Shown: positions 54,326 to 63,641, counted from the stretch's first letter. The stretch is DNA of 64,000 bases from Aminobacter ciceronei (GCF_014138625.1 NZ_JACJHY010000016.1:62001-126000); one strand, 5' to 3'. The notes: generated by a model from the letters alone, not told the origin. Translations and numbers: made by a program.

Positions 54326-54988
54326 ATGTTCGTCGTCAATGCCATGCCGCAGCAGATCGCGCCTGACCTCATCAAGAAGATGGAGCAGGTCGAGACAGCT
54401 ACCGTCGGCCACTTCCTGCATTCGGGCTTCATGGATCGCGAGCTGCGCGCCGTGCTGCCGGAGAAGCGCATCGCCGGCACTGCCGTGACCGTGCGCCTTC
54501 CTCATGCGGACTCGACCATCCTGCACTATCTCACCAAGCTGGTCCGTCCGGGCGATTTCGTCGTCGTCGACCGTTGCGGCGACAACAAGCACGCCTGCTG
54601 GGGCGGCGTGGTGACTCATTCGATGAAGCTCGGCGGCATCGTCGGCGCCGTCATCGACGGCCCGGCGACGGACTTCTCGGAGATCCGTCGGGTCGATCTG
54701 CCGATGTGGTGCCGCGGCCCGTCGCCGATCACCACAAAGATCCTCGGCCTCGAGGGCGCGATCAACGTGCCGGTGTCGGTCGGCGGCCAGACGGTCAACC
54801 CGGGCGATGCCATCATCGCCGACGAGAGCGGCGTCCTTGTGCTCGATCCTGCGAAGGCCGAATGGGCGGCCGACAAGGCCATCGGCATGCAGCAGAACGA
54901 GCTCGTCCTGCTCGAGCGGCTGCGCAACGGCGAGAAGCTGCCGGACATCTCAGGCGCCACCAGGATTGTGGACGCCTCGGCCGCCTGA
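54326..54988 (+). CDS. RraA-family protein (HMG/CHA aldolase-like)
   Basis: A 220-residue protein of the RraA fold. It has TATVGHFLHSG near the N-terminus, KRIAGTAVTVRL, DFVVVDRCGDNKHACWGGVV, GIVGAVIDGPATDFSEIRRVDLPMW, read in part, and NPGDAIIADESGVLVL. The GxxGxVxDGxxRD-type pattern of aldolase-active members is partly kept as GAVIDGPATDFSEI, with Arg replaced, so aldolase or oxaloacetate decarboxylase activity is uncertain. ATG 54326 has AAGGAG upstream. Confidence 0.8.
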   Translation: MFVVNAMPQQIAPDLIKKMEQVETATVGHFLHSGFMDRELRAVLPEKRIAGTAVTVRLPHADSTILHYLTKLVRPGDFVVVDRCGDNKHACWGGVVTHSMKLGGIVGAVIDGPATDFSEIRRVDLPMWCRGPSPITTKILGLEGAINVPVSVGGQTVNPGDAIIADESGVLVLDPAKAEWAADKAIGMQQNELVLLERLRNGEKLPDISGATRIVDASAA

Positions 54989-55045
54989 CGCGGCCCAATA
55001 TCGACAAACGGGAACAATTTCGGTTCAGGAACGGAGGAATATCTG

Positions 55046-56101
55046 ATGACTGCATTCAAACGCGCCGCCGGCGTGAGCATGACAGCGCTTGCCATGTCCA
55101 TCGCGGCATCGGCGGCGATGGCCGACACGGTGGTACTCACCGCCTATTCGGGCATCTTCCAGGAAAACTACGTGAAGGCCGTCGTCGAGCCCTTCATGAA
55201 GGCCAACCCCGACGTCAAGGTCGAGTTCTACGGCATGCCGAACTCGGCCCAGATGCTCGGCACGCTCCGCGCCCAGGTCAGCGCGCCGCAGATCGACATC
55301 GCCATCATGGACGTCTCGGTGGCCAAGGCTGCCACCGATGAGGGCATCTTCGCCCCGATGGACGAGACCGTCACCAAGCACCTCGCCGACCTCTACCCGC
55401 AGGCCAGGGCCGACGGCGTCAACGCCGTCGGCGTGACCTTCGACAACCTTGTCCTGCTCTACAACACCGACAAGGTGAAAGAAGCACCGACCTCCTGGAA
55501 TGCGCTGTGGGACGCACAATACGCCAAGCAGGTCTCCATCCCAGCCGTGCCTGACATCCAGGGCACGACGCTGACCATCATTACCGACAAGATGGCCGGC
55601 GGCACCGACTACATCCAGAGCGTCGACGCCGGCATCAAGCGGCTCGAGGAACTGGCGCCCAATGTCCAGACCTGGGAACCGCGCCCCGACGTCTACCAGC
55701 CCATCTCCAGCGGCACGGCTGCCATCGGCATCGGCTGGAACGCACGTGCCCAGGTCTATTCCGACCTGTCGGCCGGCAAGCTCGGCGTCGTGCTGCCCCA
55801 GGAAGGCAGCGGCTTCCAGATCAACGTCATCGGCCTGGTCAAGGGCGGGCCAGCGAGCGAAAGCGCCAAGAAGTTCGTCGACTATGCGCTGAGCCCGGAG
55901 GCCCAGGCGGCGTTCACCGAACAGATGTTCTATGCGCCGACCAACGCGAAGGCCGCCGCACTGATCTCGGAAAAGGCGCTCGAACGCACGGCGGCCGGCG
56001 TGATGGACAAGATGATCGCCATCAACTGGCTCGAGGTCGCCAAGATCCGCGAGGCCATCACCGAGCAGTGGCGCCGCCGCGTCATCCCGCTCAGCCGCTG
56101 A
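55046..56101 (+). CDS. PotD/spermidine-putrescine-type ABC substrate-binding protein
   Basis: A 351-residue periplasmic binding protein with signal peptide MTAFKRAAGVSMTALAMSIA plus ASAAMA. The mature protein begins DTVVLTAYSGIFQENYVKAVVEPF, read in part, and includes YGMPNSAQMLGTLRAQVSAPQ and DNLVLLYNTDKVKEAPTSWN, patterns of the PotD/Fbp-like family. It is the first gene of the importer after RraA; the stop overlaps an ATG of the ATPase gene. The ligand is not necessarily a polyamine. Confidence 0.85.
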   Translation: MTAFKRAAGVSMTALAMSIAASAAMADTVVLTAYSGIFQENYVKAVVEPFMKANPDVKVEFYGMPNSAQMLGTLRAQVSAPQIDIAIMDVSVAKAATDEGIFAPMDETVTKHLADLYPQARADGVNAVGVTFDNLVLLYNTDKVKEAPTSWNALWDAQYAKQVSIPAVPDIQGTTLTIITDKMAGGTDYIQSVDAGIKRLEELAPNVQTWEPRPDVYQPISSGTAAIGIGWNARAQVYSDLSAGKLGVVLPQEGSGFQINVIGLVKGGPASESAKKFVDYALSPEAQAAFTEQMFYAPTNAKAAALISEKALERTAAGVMDKMIAINWLEVAKIREAITEQWRRRVIPLSR

Positions 56102-56121
56102 TGTTGGTCCGGGAGTCGCAC

Positions 56122-57207
56122 ATGCCCGTCTCTTCCGCCCCCGAAGAGCATCTCAGGCTGCAAAACATTGGCGTCAGCTTCGGCAACGTCAATGTCATCC
56201 CGTCGCTCGATCTTTCGGTCCGCAAAGGTGAAATGGTTGCGTTCCTCGGCCCGTCCGGCTGCGGCAAGACCACGACGCTCAGGATCATCGCCGGGCTCAA
56301 CACGCCCTCCCGTGGCCACATCGTGGTGGGAGGGCGCGACATCACGCGCCTTCCCATCCATGACCGCGACATTGGCATGGTGTTCCAGAGCTACGCCCTG
56401 TTCCCGCACATGAACGTCTCGCGCAACGTCCAGTTCGGTCTGCAGATGCGCAATGTCTCGGGACGCGAGGCGGAGGAGCGGGCAGGCCGGGCGCTCGAAA
56501 TGGTGCAACTCAGCCATCTCGCCCACCGCAAGCCCAAGGAACTTTCGGGCGGCCAGCAGCAGCGCGTAGCACTTGCCCGTGCGCTGGTGATCCAGCCGTC
56601 GATCCTTCTGCTTGACGAGCCGTTGTCCAATCTCGACGCCAAGCTGCGAGACGAGATGCGCGTCCAGATCCGCGCCCTGCAGCAGGAGAGCGGCATCACC
56701 GCGGTGTTCGTCACCCATGACCAGGTTGAGGCGCTGTCGATGTGCGACCGCGTCGTTGTCATGCGAAACGGTCATGTCGAGCAGTTCGGCACGCCGACCG
56801 AGGTCTATGAGCGGCCGGCAACGGCCTTCGTCGCCAACTTCGTCGGCCGCACCAACAAGCTCAAGGGCAAGATCGGGTCGGATGGCGTCCTCTCGGCTGC
56901 CGGACAACAGCTCCACTCCGCCACCACGGTCGCCCCCGGGGCTGTCGAGGTCCTCGTGCGGCCGCACCGGATCCATCTCCAGGGTCAGGCGGGCGACACC
57001 AGGGAAGCCGACAACAAGGTCAAGGGCACAGTGTCGGGCCTCACCTTCGTCGGCGACCTCGTCCAATACGGGGTTCGTGTCGGCGACGACGAGATCGTGG
57101 TCGAAGAGGCGACGCGGCGCGAGCGCAGGCCGGTCGGCGTCGGCGACAGTGTGGTGCTCGGCTGGTCGGCCGAGGACACGCTGGTCTATCCGGGCGGCGG
57201 CCAATGA
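56122..57207 (+). CDS. PotA-type ABC importer ATPase
   Basis: A 361-residue single-domain ATPase with a C-terminal TOBE domain. It has Walker A GPSGCGKTT, signature LSGGQQQRVALARAL, Walker B LLLDEPLSNLDAKLR and switch VTHDQVEALSM. ATG 56122 has GGGAG 6 bp upstream; ATG 56101, which overlaps the upstream stop, would add seven residues. It overlaps the first permease by ATGA. Confidence 0.88.
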   Translation: MPVSSAPEEHLRLQNIGVSFGNVNVIPSLDLSVRKGEMVAFLGPSGCGKTTTLRIIAGLNTPSRGHIVVGGRDITRLPIHDRDIGMVFQSYALFPHMNVSRNVQFGLQMRNVSGREAEERAGRALEMVQLSHLAHRKPKELSGGQQQRVALARALVIQPSILLLDEPLSNLDAKLRDEMRVQIRALQQESGITAVFVTHDQVEALSMCDRVVVMRNGHVEQFGTPTEVYERPATAFVANFVGRTNKLKGKIGSDGVLSAAGQQLHSATTVAPGAVEVLVRPHRIHLQGQAGDTREADNKVKGTVSGLTFVGDLVQYGVRVGDDEIVVEEATRRERRPVGVGDSVVLGWSAEDTLVYPGGGQ

Positions 57208-58067
57208 GCGCGGCAGCCACCCTCCCGCGCCAATGGCGCAACGGCGAACTGGCCGTCATGCTGCTCCTGCCGATCGCGCTGATCAATGCGATCGGTTTCA
57301 TCCTGCCGGTGCTCAACCTCGCCCGCTATTCGTTCAACAAGTCGCGCATCGGCGGCGGCATCGAGAACGTCTTCACCTGGGACAACTGGGCCGGGCTGCT
57401 GAGCGATCCGTTCTATCTCGAACTGGTCTTCAACTCGGTCTGGATCAGCCTCGCCATCACGCTGACGACGCTGGTCGTCTCCTATCCGATCGCGCTTTAC
57501 CTGCATCGGTCGACCGGCTCGTGGCGGACTTTCCTCACCGTGCTCGTCATCTCGCCGCTGCTTACCTCGGCGGTTGTGCGTACCTATGGCTGGATTGCCA
57601 TTCTTGTCGACGACGGCCCGGTGGTCAGCGCCATCAAGGCCGTCGGACTGCCGGCGCCAAGCCTGATGTTCAACATCAAGGGTGTCTTCATCGGCCTGAC
57701 CGAGATCCTGATGCCTTACATGATCCTGGCGCTGATGGCCGGTTTCGGGCGGCTCGACCCCCGCGTTGAGGAGGCCGCGCGGACGCTTGGCGCCACTCCG
57801 TCGCGGACCTTCCTGAAGGTGATCCTGCCGCTGACATTGCCCGGCATCGCCCTCGGTTGCCTCTTGTGCTTCGTGCTCGCAGTGTCGTCCTTCATCACGC
57901 CCAAGCTGATGGGCGGCGGCCGCGTCTTCCTGCTCGCCACCGAGATCTACGACCAGGCCATCGTGACGCTCAACTGGCCGTTGGCCTCGACGCTGTCGAT
58001 CCTGGTGCTCATCGTCTTCGGGGCGGCACTCTGGGCATATTCCGCCGTGCTGCGGCGTCTGGACTGA
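57204..58067 (+). CDS. PotB-type ABC importer permease
   Basis: A 287-residue permease with about six spans and the EAA loop ARTLGATPSRTFLKVILPLTLPG. The N-terminal hydrophobic span (MLLLPIALINAIGFILPVLNLA) is preceded by a short cytoplasmic tail. ATG 57204 overlaps the ATPase stop. It forms a heterodimer with the PotC-type permease downstream. Confidence 0.87.
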   Translation: MSAAATLPRQWRNGELAVMLLLPIALINAIGFILPVLNLARYSFNKSRIGGGIENVFTWDNWAGLLSDPFYLELVFNSVWISLAITLTTLVVSYPIALYLHRSTGSWRTFLTVLVISPLLTSAVVRTYGWIAILVDDGPVVSAIKAVGLPAPSLMFNIKGVFIGLTEILMPYMILALMAGFGRLDPRVEEAARTLGATPSRTFLKVILPLTLPGIALGCLLCFVLAVSSFITPKLMGGGRVFLLATEIYDQAIVTLNWPLASTLSILVLIVFGAALWAYSAVLRRLD

Positions 58068-58077
58068 GGAGGGCATC

Positions 58078-58872
58078 ATGGAAATCCACAAGACAACCTG
58101 GCCGATGCGCATCCTCGTCTTCGTGCTGTTTGCCTATCTGCTTGCGCCCGTCCTGCTCGTCTTCCCGCTGTCTTTTTCGGGTGACCAGGTGCTGCGCTTC
58201 CCGCCGACCTTCTGGTCGACGCGCTGGTACGAGGCGCTGTTTGCCAACAGCCAGATGCTGAAGGCGTTCTGGACGAGCCTGTCGCTGGCGGCGATCGTCA
58301 CGGCGCTGTCGATCGTGATTGCCGTGCCGGCGGCTTATGTGATGACGCGGCTGAAGTTTCTTGGGCGGGATCTTCTGTTCAACCTGTTCACCGCGCCGCT
58401 GCTTCTGCCCACCATCGTGCTCGGCCTCGCCATCCTGATCGTCTTTGCCTCCTTCGGATTGCTGGCGACGATGCAGGGACTGGTGTTCGCCCATCTGGTG
58501 GTGACACTGCCCTATGCGCTGCGCGTGCTGGCGGTGTCGCTCAGCACCCAGGACAGGGCCTGCGAGGAGGCGGCACGCACGCTCGGCGCCAAGCCGCTGA
58601 CAGTGTTCTTCCGCGTCACGGTGCCGATGCTCACTCCCGGCATCGTCGCGGCTGCAGCGCTCTGCTTTCTCGTCTCCTTCGACGAGGTGGTGATCACGCT
58701 GTTCCTGACCGGCCCGCGCATCAGCACGCTCCCGGTCGAACTCTACAACTATGTCTACAACCAGGCCGACCCGCTGGTGGCCGCAGCCTCGGCGCTGCTG
58801 ATCCTGCTGACGCTTGGCGTCATCATGGTCGTCGAACGGGCCATGGGACTGGGCAAGGCCTTCGTGAAATAG
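58078..58872 (+). CDS. PotC-type ABC importer permease
   Basis: A 264-residue permease of PotC type with spans and the EAA loop ARTLGAKPLTVFFRVTVPMLTPG. A GAGGAGGGC ribosome site lies in the 10-bp gap upstream. It ends the importer operon and is followed within a few bases by the FdhF-like remnant, which marks the boundary of the operon. Confidence 0.87.
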   Translation: MEIHKTTWPMRILVFVLFAYLLAPVLLVFPLSFSGDQVLRFPPTFWSTRWYEALFANSQMLKAFWTSLSLAAIVTALSIVIAVPAAYVMTRLKFLGRDLLFNLFTAPLLLPTIVLGLAILIVFASFGLLATMQGLVFAHLVVTLPYALRVLAVSLSTQDRACEEAARTLGAKPLTVFFRVTVPMLTPGIVAAAALCFLVSFDEVVITLFLTGPRISTLPVELYNYVYNQADPLVAAASALLILLTLGVIMVVERAMGLGKAFVK

Positions 58873-58874
58873 GT

Positions 58875-59423
58875 GTCCGGCGGCCGCGACCGCCGGGTTC
58901 AACCGGATCAGCTACAACAGGCGGCTGCGCAAGCCGCGCGGCTTCCATCTGCGCAATGCCGCGGCGCATCGGGAATGGAACACGCAGGCCGGCAAGGCGA
59001 CCTTCGCCGCCGGGCCGCTGCCGGAGGAGACGGTGCATCAGCGCGCCCGCAAGAGCGGTGGACGCTTCGCGCTGCAGGCCTTCCGTTCGCAATACAACAC
59101 CACCGTCTACGGCCTCGACGACCGCTACCGCGGCGTCTATGGCGAGCGGGAGGTGATCTTCATCCATCCGGACGACCTTGAGGCGATCGGTGCCCGGGCA
59201 GGGGACCGCGTCGATGTCGTCGGTGCGCATGATGACGGTATCGAGCGCGTCGCCCGCAATTTCCGCTTCGTGCCCTACGATGTCCCGCGCGGTAGCCTTG
59301 CCGGCTATTATTCCCGAGCTCAACGTGCTCGTGCCGCTCTCCAGCGCCGGCATCGAAAGCGCCACGCCGACATCCAAGTCGATCATGGTGTCGTTCCGGC
59401 TCCGCGAGGCCCAGGTGTCGTGA
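58875..59423 (+). pseudogene. FdhF-like molybdopterin oxidoreductase, C-terminal remnant with frameshift
   Basis: The plus-strand frame from about 58875 encodes the C-terminal part of a formate-dehydrogenase-like molybdopterin enzyme: FNRISYNRRLRKPRGFHLRN, ALQAFRSQYNTTVYGLDDRYRG, then IHPDDLEAIGARAGDRVDVV and VPYDVPRGSLAGYY, read in parts. Near 59310 the reading continues in another frame with PELNVLVPLSSAG and ATPTSKSIMVSFRL to a TGA at 59421-59423. The bulk of the enzyme upstream (iron-sulfur and molybdopterin domains) is missing. It is a truncated, frameshifted pseudogene. Confidence 0.8.
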
Positions 59424-59677
59424 GTGATGGCGCCTTCATGGCGGCAGTGGAGCAGGTCCTGCAGGTATATCCCGATCTTAGCAAACTCCAGGCTGCCGTT
59501 ATCGCGGCAGACGAGATGGACATCGCCCATGACGGCCGCATCTTCGCCCGCATCTTTGGCGTCGCGCACGCGCTGGTGTTGCGCCAGGTAAATGCGTTGG
59601 ACGAGGCCGGGGCCTTGCTGAGGATCACCAAGCGCGAGCCAAGGACAATGCGCACGCATTATGTCGTGAGCTTGTGA
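59420..59677 (+). CDS. Small protein of unknown function, coupled to the FdhF remnant
   Basis: An 85-residue ORF starting GTG 59420, overlapping the FdhF stop by GTGA. It includes MAAVEQVLQVYPDLSKLQAA and VNALDEAGALLRITKREPR and is codon-like and uninterrupted. It has no signal peptide or membrane span. I do not recognise the family. The overlap suggests it was translated with FdhF and outlived it, or that it is a decaying remnant not yet broken. ATG 59438 is an alternative start. Confidence 0.5.
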   Translation: MSDGAFMAAVEQVLQVYPDLSKLQAAVIAADEMDIAHDGRIFARIFGVAHALVLRQVNALDEAGALLRITKREPRTMRTHYVVSL

Positions 59678-60219
59678 CGGAGACCAAACGCAGCATTCCA
59701 ATCGCGCGGTGGGGGTGACCACTCAGGATGTCTGCGCCTGGCGCCGGGGAGGCGAGCATTCCGCGATCCTCGCGAAGCGATGCCGGCTTCGACGGGGGCG
59801 GGCTAGGTCGCCTATGCCTGGTTCGGCTACCGGTTCCATGCCCGTCATGCCAGCACAAACAGCCGCCCTTCACGCGGGCTGGAGACAAGAGTGGATCCAT
59901 GTCTGTGTGCTGGAAAGCCCCAGTCGGTATCGATGTTGGAAGGCCTGATGGCTTCAAGATGAACGGGCGTTGGACGACAATTCGTAAAGTGTGTCGTCGA
60001 CCTTGTAGTAGCCCAGAAAATTCAAGGTTTCCTTCATCGAGGCATTTCTTTCAAAGAAACTGGATGGATGGATGGGTTGTGAAAAATGCCAGAGATACTT
60101 GGCATTGTACCCAGATTCCCAGCTTCTTCGTCACGGGCATTGACAGCGGAAATCGCTCATGTACTCTCTAATAACAGCTTATATTCCATAAAAATGGAAT
60201 ACGTTAGGGAGGACGTTCA
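59678..60219. promoter_or_regulatory. Long upstream region of the dipeptide-type importer with three palindromes
   Basis: This 542-bp region has no recognisable gene. Three symmetric elements lie in its last 180 bp: TTTCTTT-C-AAAGAAA at 60045-60059, AATGCCA-N8-TGGCATT at 60085-60106 and ATTCCAT-AAAA-ATGGAAT at 60182-60199. The last is 20 bp before the SBP start, overlapping where the promoter or ribosome-site region should be, and has the shape of IclR- or GntR-type operators. GGGAGGA at 60206-60212 is the ribosome site. Confidence 0.45.
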
Positions 60220-61746
60220 ATGAAGCTGAAACTTGCATCCTTGGCTGCAGCACTTTTGTTCGCCTCGCCGGGTTATCTCTCGGCGCAGGAAAAGGGAGGG
60301 GTGATCAACGTCGCCACCATTGGCGAGCCGCCGACGCTCGATCCGATGACGTCGACTGCCGACCTGGTCGGCATCGTCACGCAGCATATGTTCGAGACGC
60401 TCTATACTTTCGACAAGAAATGGACCGTGACCCCGCTTCTCGCCGAGGCGCTGCCGGAGATCGGCGCCGACGGCAAGACCATGACCATCAAGCTGCGCCA
60501 GGGCATCAAGTTCCACGACGGCACCGACATGGATTCGGCCGACGTCGTCGCCTCGCTGAACCGCTGGGTCAAGCTCGCCTCGCGTGGCAAGCAGGCCGGC
60601 AACTTCATTGCCTCGATCACTGCGACCGATCCGTCGACCGTCACCATCGCGCTCAAGCATCCCTATGCGCCGCTGGCCTCGCTGCTCGCCTTCAACAACT
60701 CGGCCGCGATCATCATTCCGTCCGAGAAGCAGGCCGACACGATGGCCGAGTTTGTCGGCACCGGCCCCTACATGCTGAAGGAGCGCAAGGCCGACCAGTA
60801 CATCCAGCTCGTGCGCTACGACGGCTACACGGCGCGATCGGAAGCGAGCGACGGTTATGGCGGCGCTCGCCATGCCTATCTCGACGAAATCCGCTTCGTG
60901 CCGGTGCCCGACGCCAACACCCGCGTTGAGTCCGCCGTCTCGGGCCAGTACGACTATGTCGACGCTTTGCCGGTGGAATCCTTCGACAAGCTGAAGGGTG
61001 CTGCCGCGACGCAGCCGATCGTGCTGAAGCCGTTCGGTTATCCGGTGTTCGTCTTCAACACGGCCGAGGGATCGGCGAAGAACGTCGAAGTCCGCAAGGC
61101 GATCCGCCAAGCGCTCAGTATGGAAGACATGCTGGCTGCGGCTTTCGGCAGCACCGATTTCTACGGGCTCGAAGGCAACATCTATCCGGCGAGTTTCTCC
61201 TGGAGCACCGATGCCGGCGTTGAAGGCAACTACAACGTCGCCAATCCGGAAGGCGCCAAAGCTGCTGCGGCGGCTGCCGGCTACAAGGGCGAGCCTGTCC
61301 GTATCCTGACCAGTCGCCAGTACGAGTTCCACTACAAGATGGCGCAGGTCGCCGCCGAGTATCTCAAGCTCGCCGGCTTCAATGTCGATCTGCAGGTGGT
61401 GGATTGGGCGACGCTGACCCAGCGCCGCGCCGAGAAGGGCCTTTGGGACATCTACATCACCCACAGCCCGTTCCTGCCGGAGCCGGCACTGATCGGTTCG
61501 CTGTCGACGACGGCGCCCGGCTGGTGGGACACGCCGGAACGCAAGGCAGCGGTCGATGCCTTCACCGCCGAAGTCGACCCGGCCAAGCGTGTGGCCCTCT
61601 GGGCCGACGTGCAGAAGGTCATCTACGGCGACGTGCCCTTCATCAAGATCGGCAACTTCAACGCCGTGGGCTCGATTTCCAACAAGCTCCAGGGCGTGGA
61701 TCCCGCTCCGTGGCCTTATTTCTGGAACGCTTCGATCAAGAAGTAA
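60220..61746 (+). CDS. Dipeptide/nickel-type ABC substrate-binding protein (family 5)
   Basis: A 508-residue periplasmic binding protein of the DppA/OppA type with signal peptide MKLKLASLAAALLFASPGYL plus SAQ. It has GEPPTLDPMTSTADLVGIV, LRQGIKFHDGTDMDSADVVAS and the VGTGPYMLKE motif. It lies first in the dpp-type operon with permeases at 61824 and 62765 and an amidohydrolase at 63642. The ligand is probably a peptide-like or amide compound; no gene here fixes it. Confidence 0.88.
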   Translation: MKLKLASLAAALLFASPGYLSAQEKGGVINVATIGEPPTLDPMTSTADLVGIVTQHMFETLYTFDKKWTVTPLLAEALPEIGADGKTMTIKLRQGIKFHDGTDMDSADVVASLNRWVKLASRGKQAGNFIASITATDPSTVTIALKHPYAPLASLLAFNNSAAIIIPSEKQADTMAEFVGTGPYMLKERKADQYIQLVRYDGYTARSEASDGYGGARHAYLDEIRFVPVPDANTRVESAVSGQYDYVDALPVESFDKLKGAAATQPIVLKPFGYPVFVFNTAEGSAKNVEVRKAIRQALSMEDMLAAAFGSTDFYGLEGNIYPASFSWSTDAGVEGNYNVANPEGAKAAAAAAGYKGEPVRILTSRQYEFHYKMAQVAAEYLKLAGFNVDLQVVDWATLTQRRAEKGLWDIYITHSPFLPEPALIGSLSTTAPGWWDTPERKAAVDAFTAEVDPAKRVALWADVQKVIYGDVPFIKIGNFNAVGSISNKLQGVDPAPWPYFWNASIKK

Positions 61747-61759
61747 GACGCTGACAACA

Positions 61760-61786
61760 GCGGGCGGCGATCAGACCGGCGCCCGC
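61760..61786 (+). terminator. Hairpin after the dipeptide-type binding-protein gene
   Basis: GCGGGCG (61760-61766) and CGCCCGC (61780-61786) form a 7-bp stem with a 13-base loop, 13 bp after the stop and before the permease ribosome site. No T-run is present. Confidence 0.4.
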
Positions 61787-61823
61787 CCATTGCCGCGAAG
61801 CCAACGCGGATACGGGACCTGCC

Positions 61824-62765
61824 ATGATACGCTATATCCTTCAGCGCATCGCCGGAATGATCGTCGTGATGTTCATCGTCGTGACGATCGTTTTCGTGAT
61901 CGTGCGCGTCACACCAGGCGATCCGGCCGCCGTCATGCTGGGGCCCGATGCCACGCCCCAGGACATAGCGGAGCTCAGGACGCGCCTTGGCCTCGATAAG
62001 TCGATTTTCGTCCAGTATTTTCTCTATGTCGCCCAACTGTTGAAGGGCGATCTCGGCAACTCGATTTTCCTCAATATGCCAGTGTCTGCAGCCTTGATGG
62101 AACGCGCTGAGCCAACCTTCTTCCTCACCGTCTTTTCGCTGTCCATCGCCTGCGTCATCGCTCTGCCCATCGGTATCTATGCCGCCTACCGGCGCGGGTC
62201 CTTCATCGACCAGGCCTCGACGCTGCTTGCCATGCTGGCTGCCAGCATCCCGAGCTTCTGGCTGGGCCTGATCCTGATGCAGGTGTTCGCGGTTCGGCAG
62301 CAATGGTTTCCGGTGTCCGGTTACGGCGGGCCGGATGCGGCGTTTCTCGACAGGATGTACCATCTCACCTTGCCCGCCGTGGCACTCGGCCTGGTGTCGT
62401 CGGCGCTGATCCTGCGCTTTACCCGCGCCTCGATGCTGGACGTTCTGGGCGACGATTACATCCGCACGGCGCGTGCCAAGGGCGTCGTCGAGCGGCGCGT
62501 TGTGCTGAAACACGCACTCAAGAACGCCTTGATCCCGATCCTGACGGTGGTCGGGTTGACCGCCGCCGTGCTGATCTCAGGTGCTGTCGTCACCGAAACG
62601 GTCTTCGGCCTACCTGGTGTCGGCAACCTTGTGGTCTCGGCGGTGCTGAGGCGCGACTATCCCGTCATCCAGGGTGCACTGCTGGTCATTGCCGGCCTCT
62701 ATGTCCTCATCAACTTCGCCATCGACATGCTCTATCTGCTGGTCGATCCAAGGGTGCGTTACTGA
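61824..62765 (+). CDS. DppB-type ABC importer permease
   Basis: A 313-residue permease with the N-terminal DppB pattern RYILQRIAGMIVVMFIVVTI and VRVTPGDPA, then about five more spans. EAA-type sequence is IRTARAKGVVERRVVLKHALKNALIP. GLPGVGNLVVSAVLRRDYPVIQG is typical of the family. The stop overlaps the DppC-type start by one base (TGATG). Confidence 0.9.
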   Translation: MIRYILQRIAGMIVVMFIVVTIVFVIVRVTPGDPAAVMLGPDATPQDIAELRTRLGLDKSIFVQYFLYVAQLLKGDLGNSIFLNMPVSAALMERAEPTFFLTVFSLSIACVIALPIGIYAAYRRGSFIDQASTLLAMLAASIPSFWLGLILMQVFAVRQQWFPVSGYGGPDAAFLDRMYHLTLPAVALGLVSSALILRFTRASMLDVLGDDYIRTARAKGVVERRVVLKHALKNALIPILTVVGLTAAVLISGAVVTETVFGLPGVGNLVVSAVLRRDYPVIQGALLVIAGLYVLINFAIDMLYLLVDPRVRY

Positions 62766-63640
62766 TGACCGATCTCGCTTCCGCATCCTTGCCGGCCCCG
62801 GAGCCGAAGTTCCTGTTCCTGCGCCGACTGTTGAAGCGCAAGACCGTCGCCTTTGGCGTCATCGTGCTGGCGGTCTTTGTCCTGCTTGCCCTGCTTGCGC
62901 CTTGGATCGCGCCTTACTCGCCGTCCAAGCTTTCCATCGTCAACCGACTGAAGCCGCCGAGCGAGATGTTCTGGTTCGGAACAGACGAATTCGGCCGCGA
63001 TATCTTCTCGCGCACCATCTATGCGGGACGGCTGTCGCTTTTGGTCGGTGCTGCGGTGGTCACGCTGTCAGCGCTCATCGGCGTGACGCTTGGCTTGCTT
63101 GCCGGCTTCTTCCGTTCGCTCGACACGCCGATCGCGCGGCTCATCGACGCCATGATGGCATTCCCCGACATCCTGCTGGCGATTGCTCTTGTTGCAGCAC
63201 TCGGCCCGTCGCTGGTCACGGTGATCGTGGCGCTGTCGATCGTCTATGCGCCACGGCTGGCGCGCATCGTTCGCGCCTCGACGCTCGTCATTCGCGAGCT
63301 GCCTTATGTCGAGGCGGCGAAGTCGATGGGCATCTCGACCTTCCACATCATGACACGGCACGTGCTGCGCAACCTGGTGTCGCCGATCCTGGTGCAGGGC
63401 ACCTTCCTGTTCGCCAGCGCCATGCTTGCCGAGGCTGGCTTGTCGTTCCTGGGGCTGGGCGTCAGCCCGGAAATCCCGACCTGGGGAACCATGATCGCCG
63501 GTGGACGCCAGTACATCGGCCAAGCCGACTGGATGACCTACTTTCCCGGCTTCGCCATCATTCTCTCGGTGCTGTCGCTGCAGCTGGTTGGCGACGGCCT
63601 GAGGGACATGCTCGACCCGAGACTGCGAAAGGACATGTAA
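62765..63640 (+). CDS. DppC-type ABC importer permease
   Basis: A 291-residue permease. The DppC landmarks are FGTDEFGRDIFSRTIYAGRLSL, read in part, then EAAKSMGISTFHIMTRHVLRN (EAA loop) and AGLSFLGLGVSPEIPTWGTMI. About six spans are visible. ATG 62765 is chosen because it overlaps the DppB stop; longer frames upstream lie within dppB. It partners DppB in the channel. Confidence 0.9.
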   Translation: MTDLASASLPAPEPKFLFLRRLLKRKTVAFGVIVLAVFVLLALLAPWIAPYSPSKLSIVNRLKPPSEMFWFGTDEFGRDIFSRTIYAGRLSLLVGAAVVTLSALIGVTLGLLAGFFRSLDTPIARLIDAMMAFPDILLAIALVAALGPSLVTVIVALSIVYAPRLARIVRASTLVIRELPYVEAAKSMGISTFHIMTRHVLRNLVSPILVQGTFLFASAMLAEAGLSFLGLGVSPEIPTWGTMIAGGRQYIGQADWMTYFPGFAIILSVLSLQLVGDGLRDMLDPRLRKDM

Positions 63641-63641
63641 G

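Noticed and set aside
60062-60076. GGAT microrepeat
   Set aside because: Only three to four units; a common chance pattern with no evident role.
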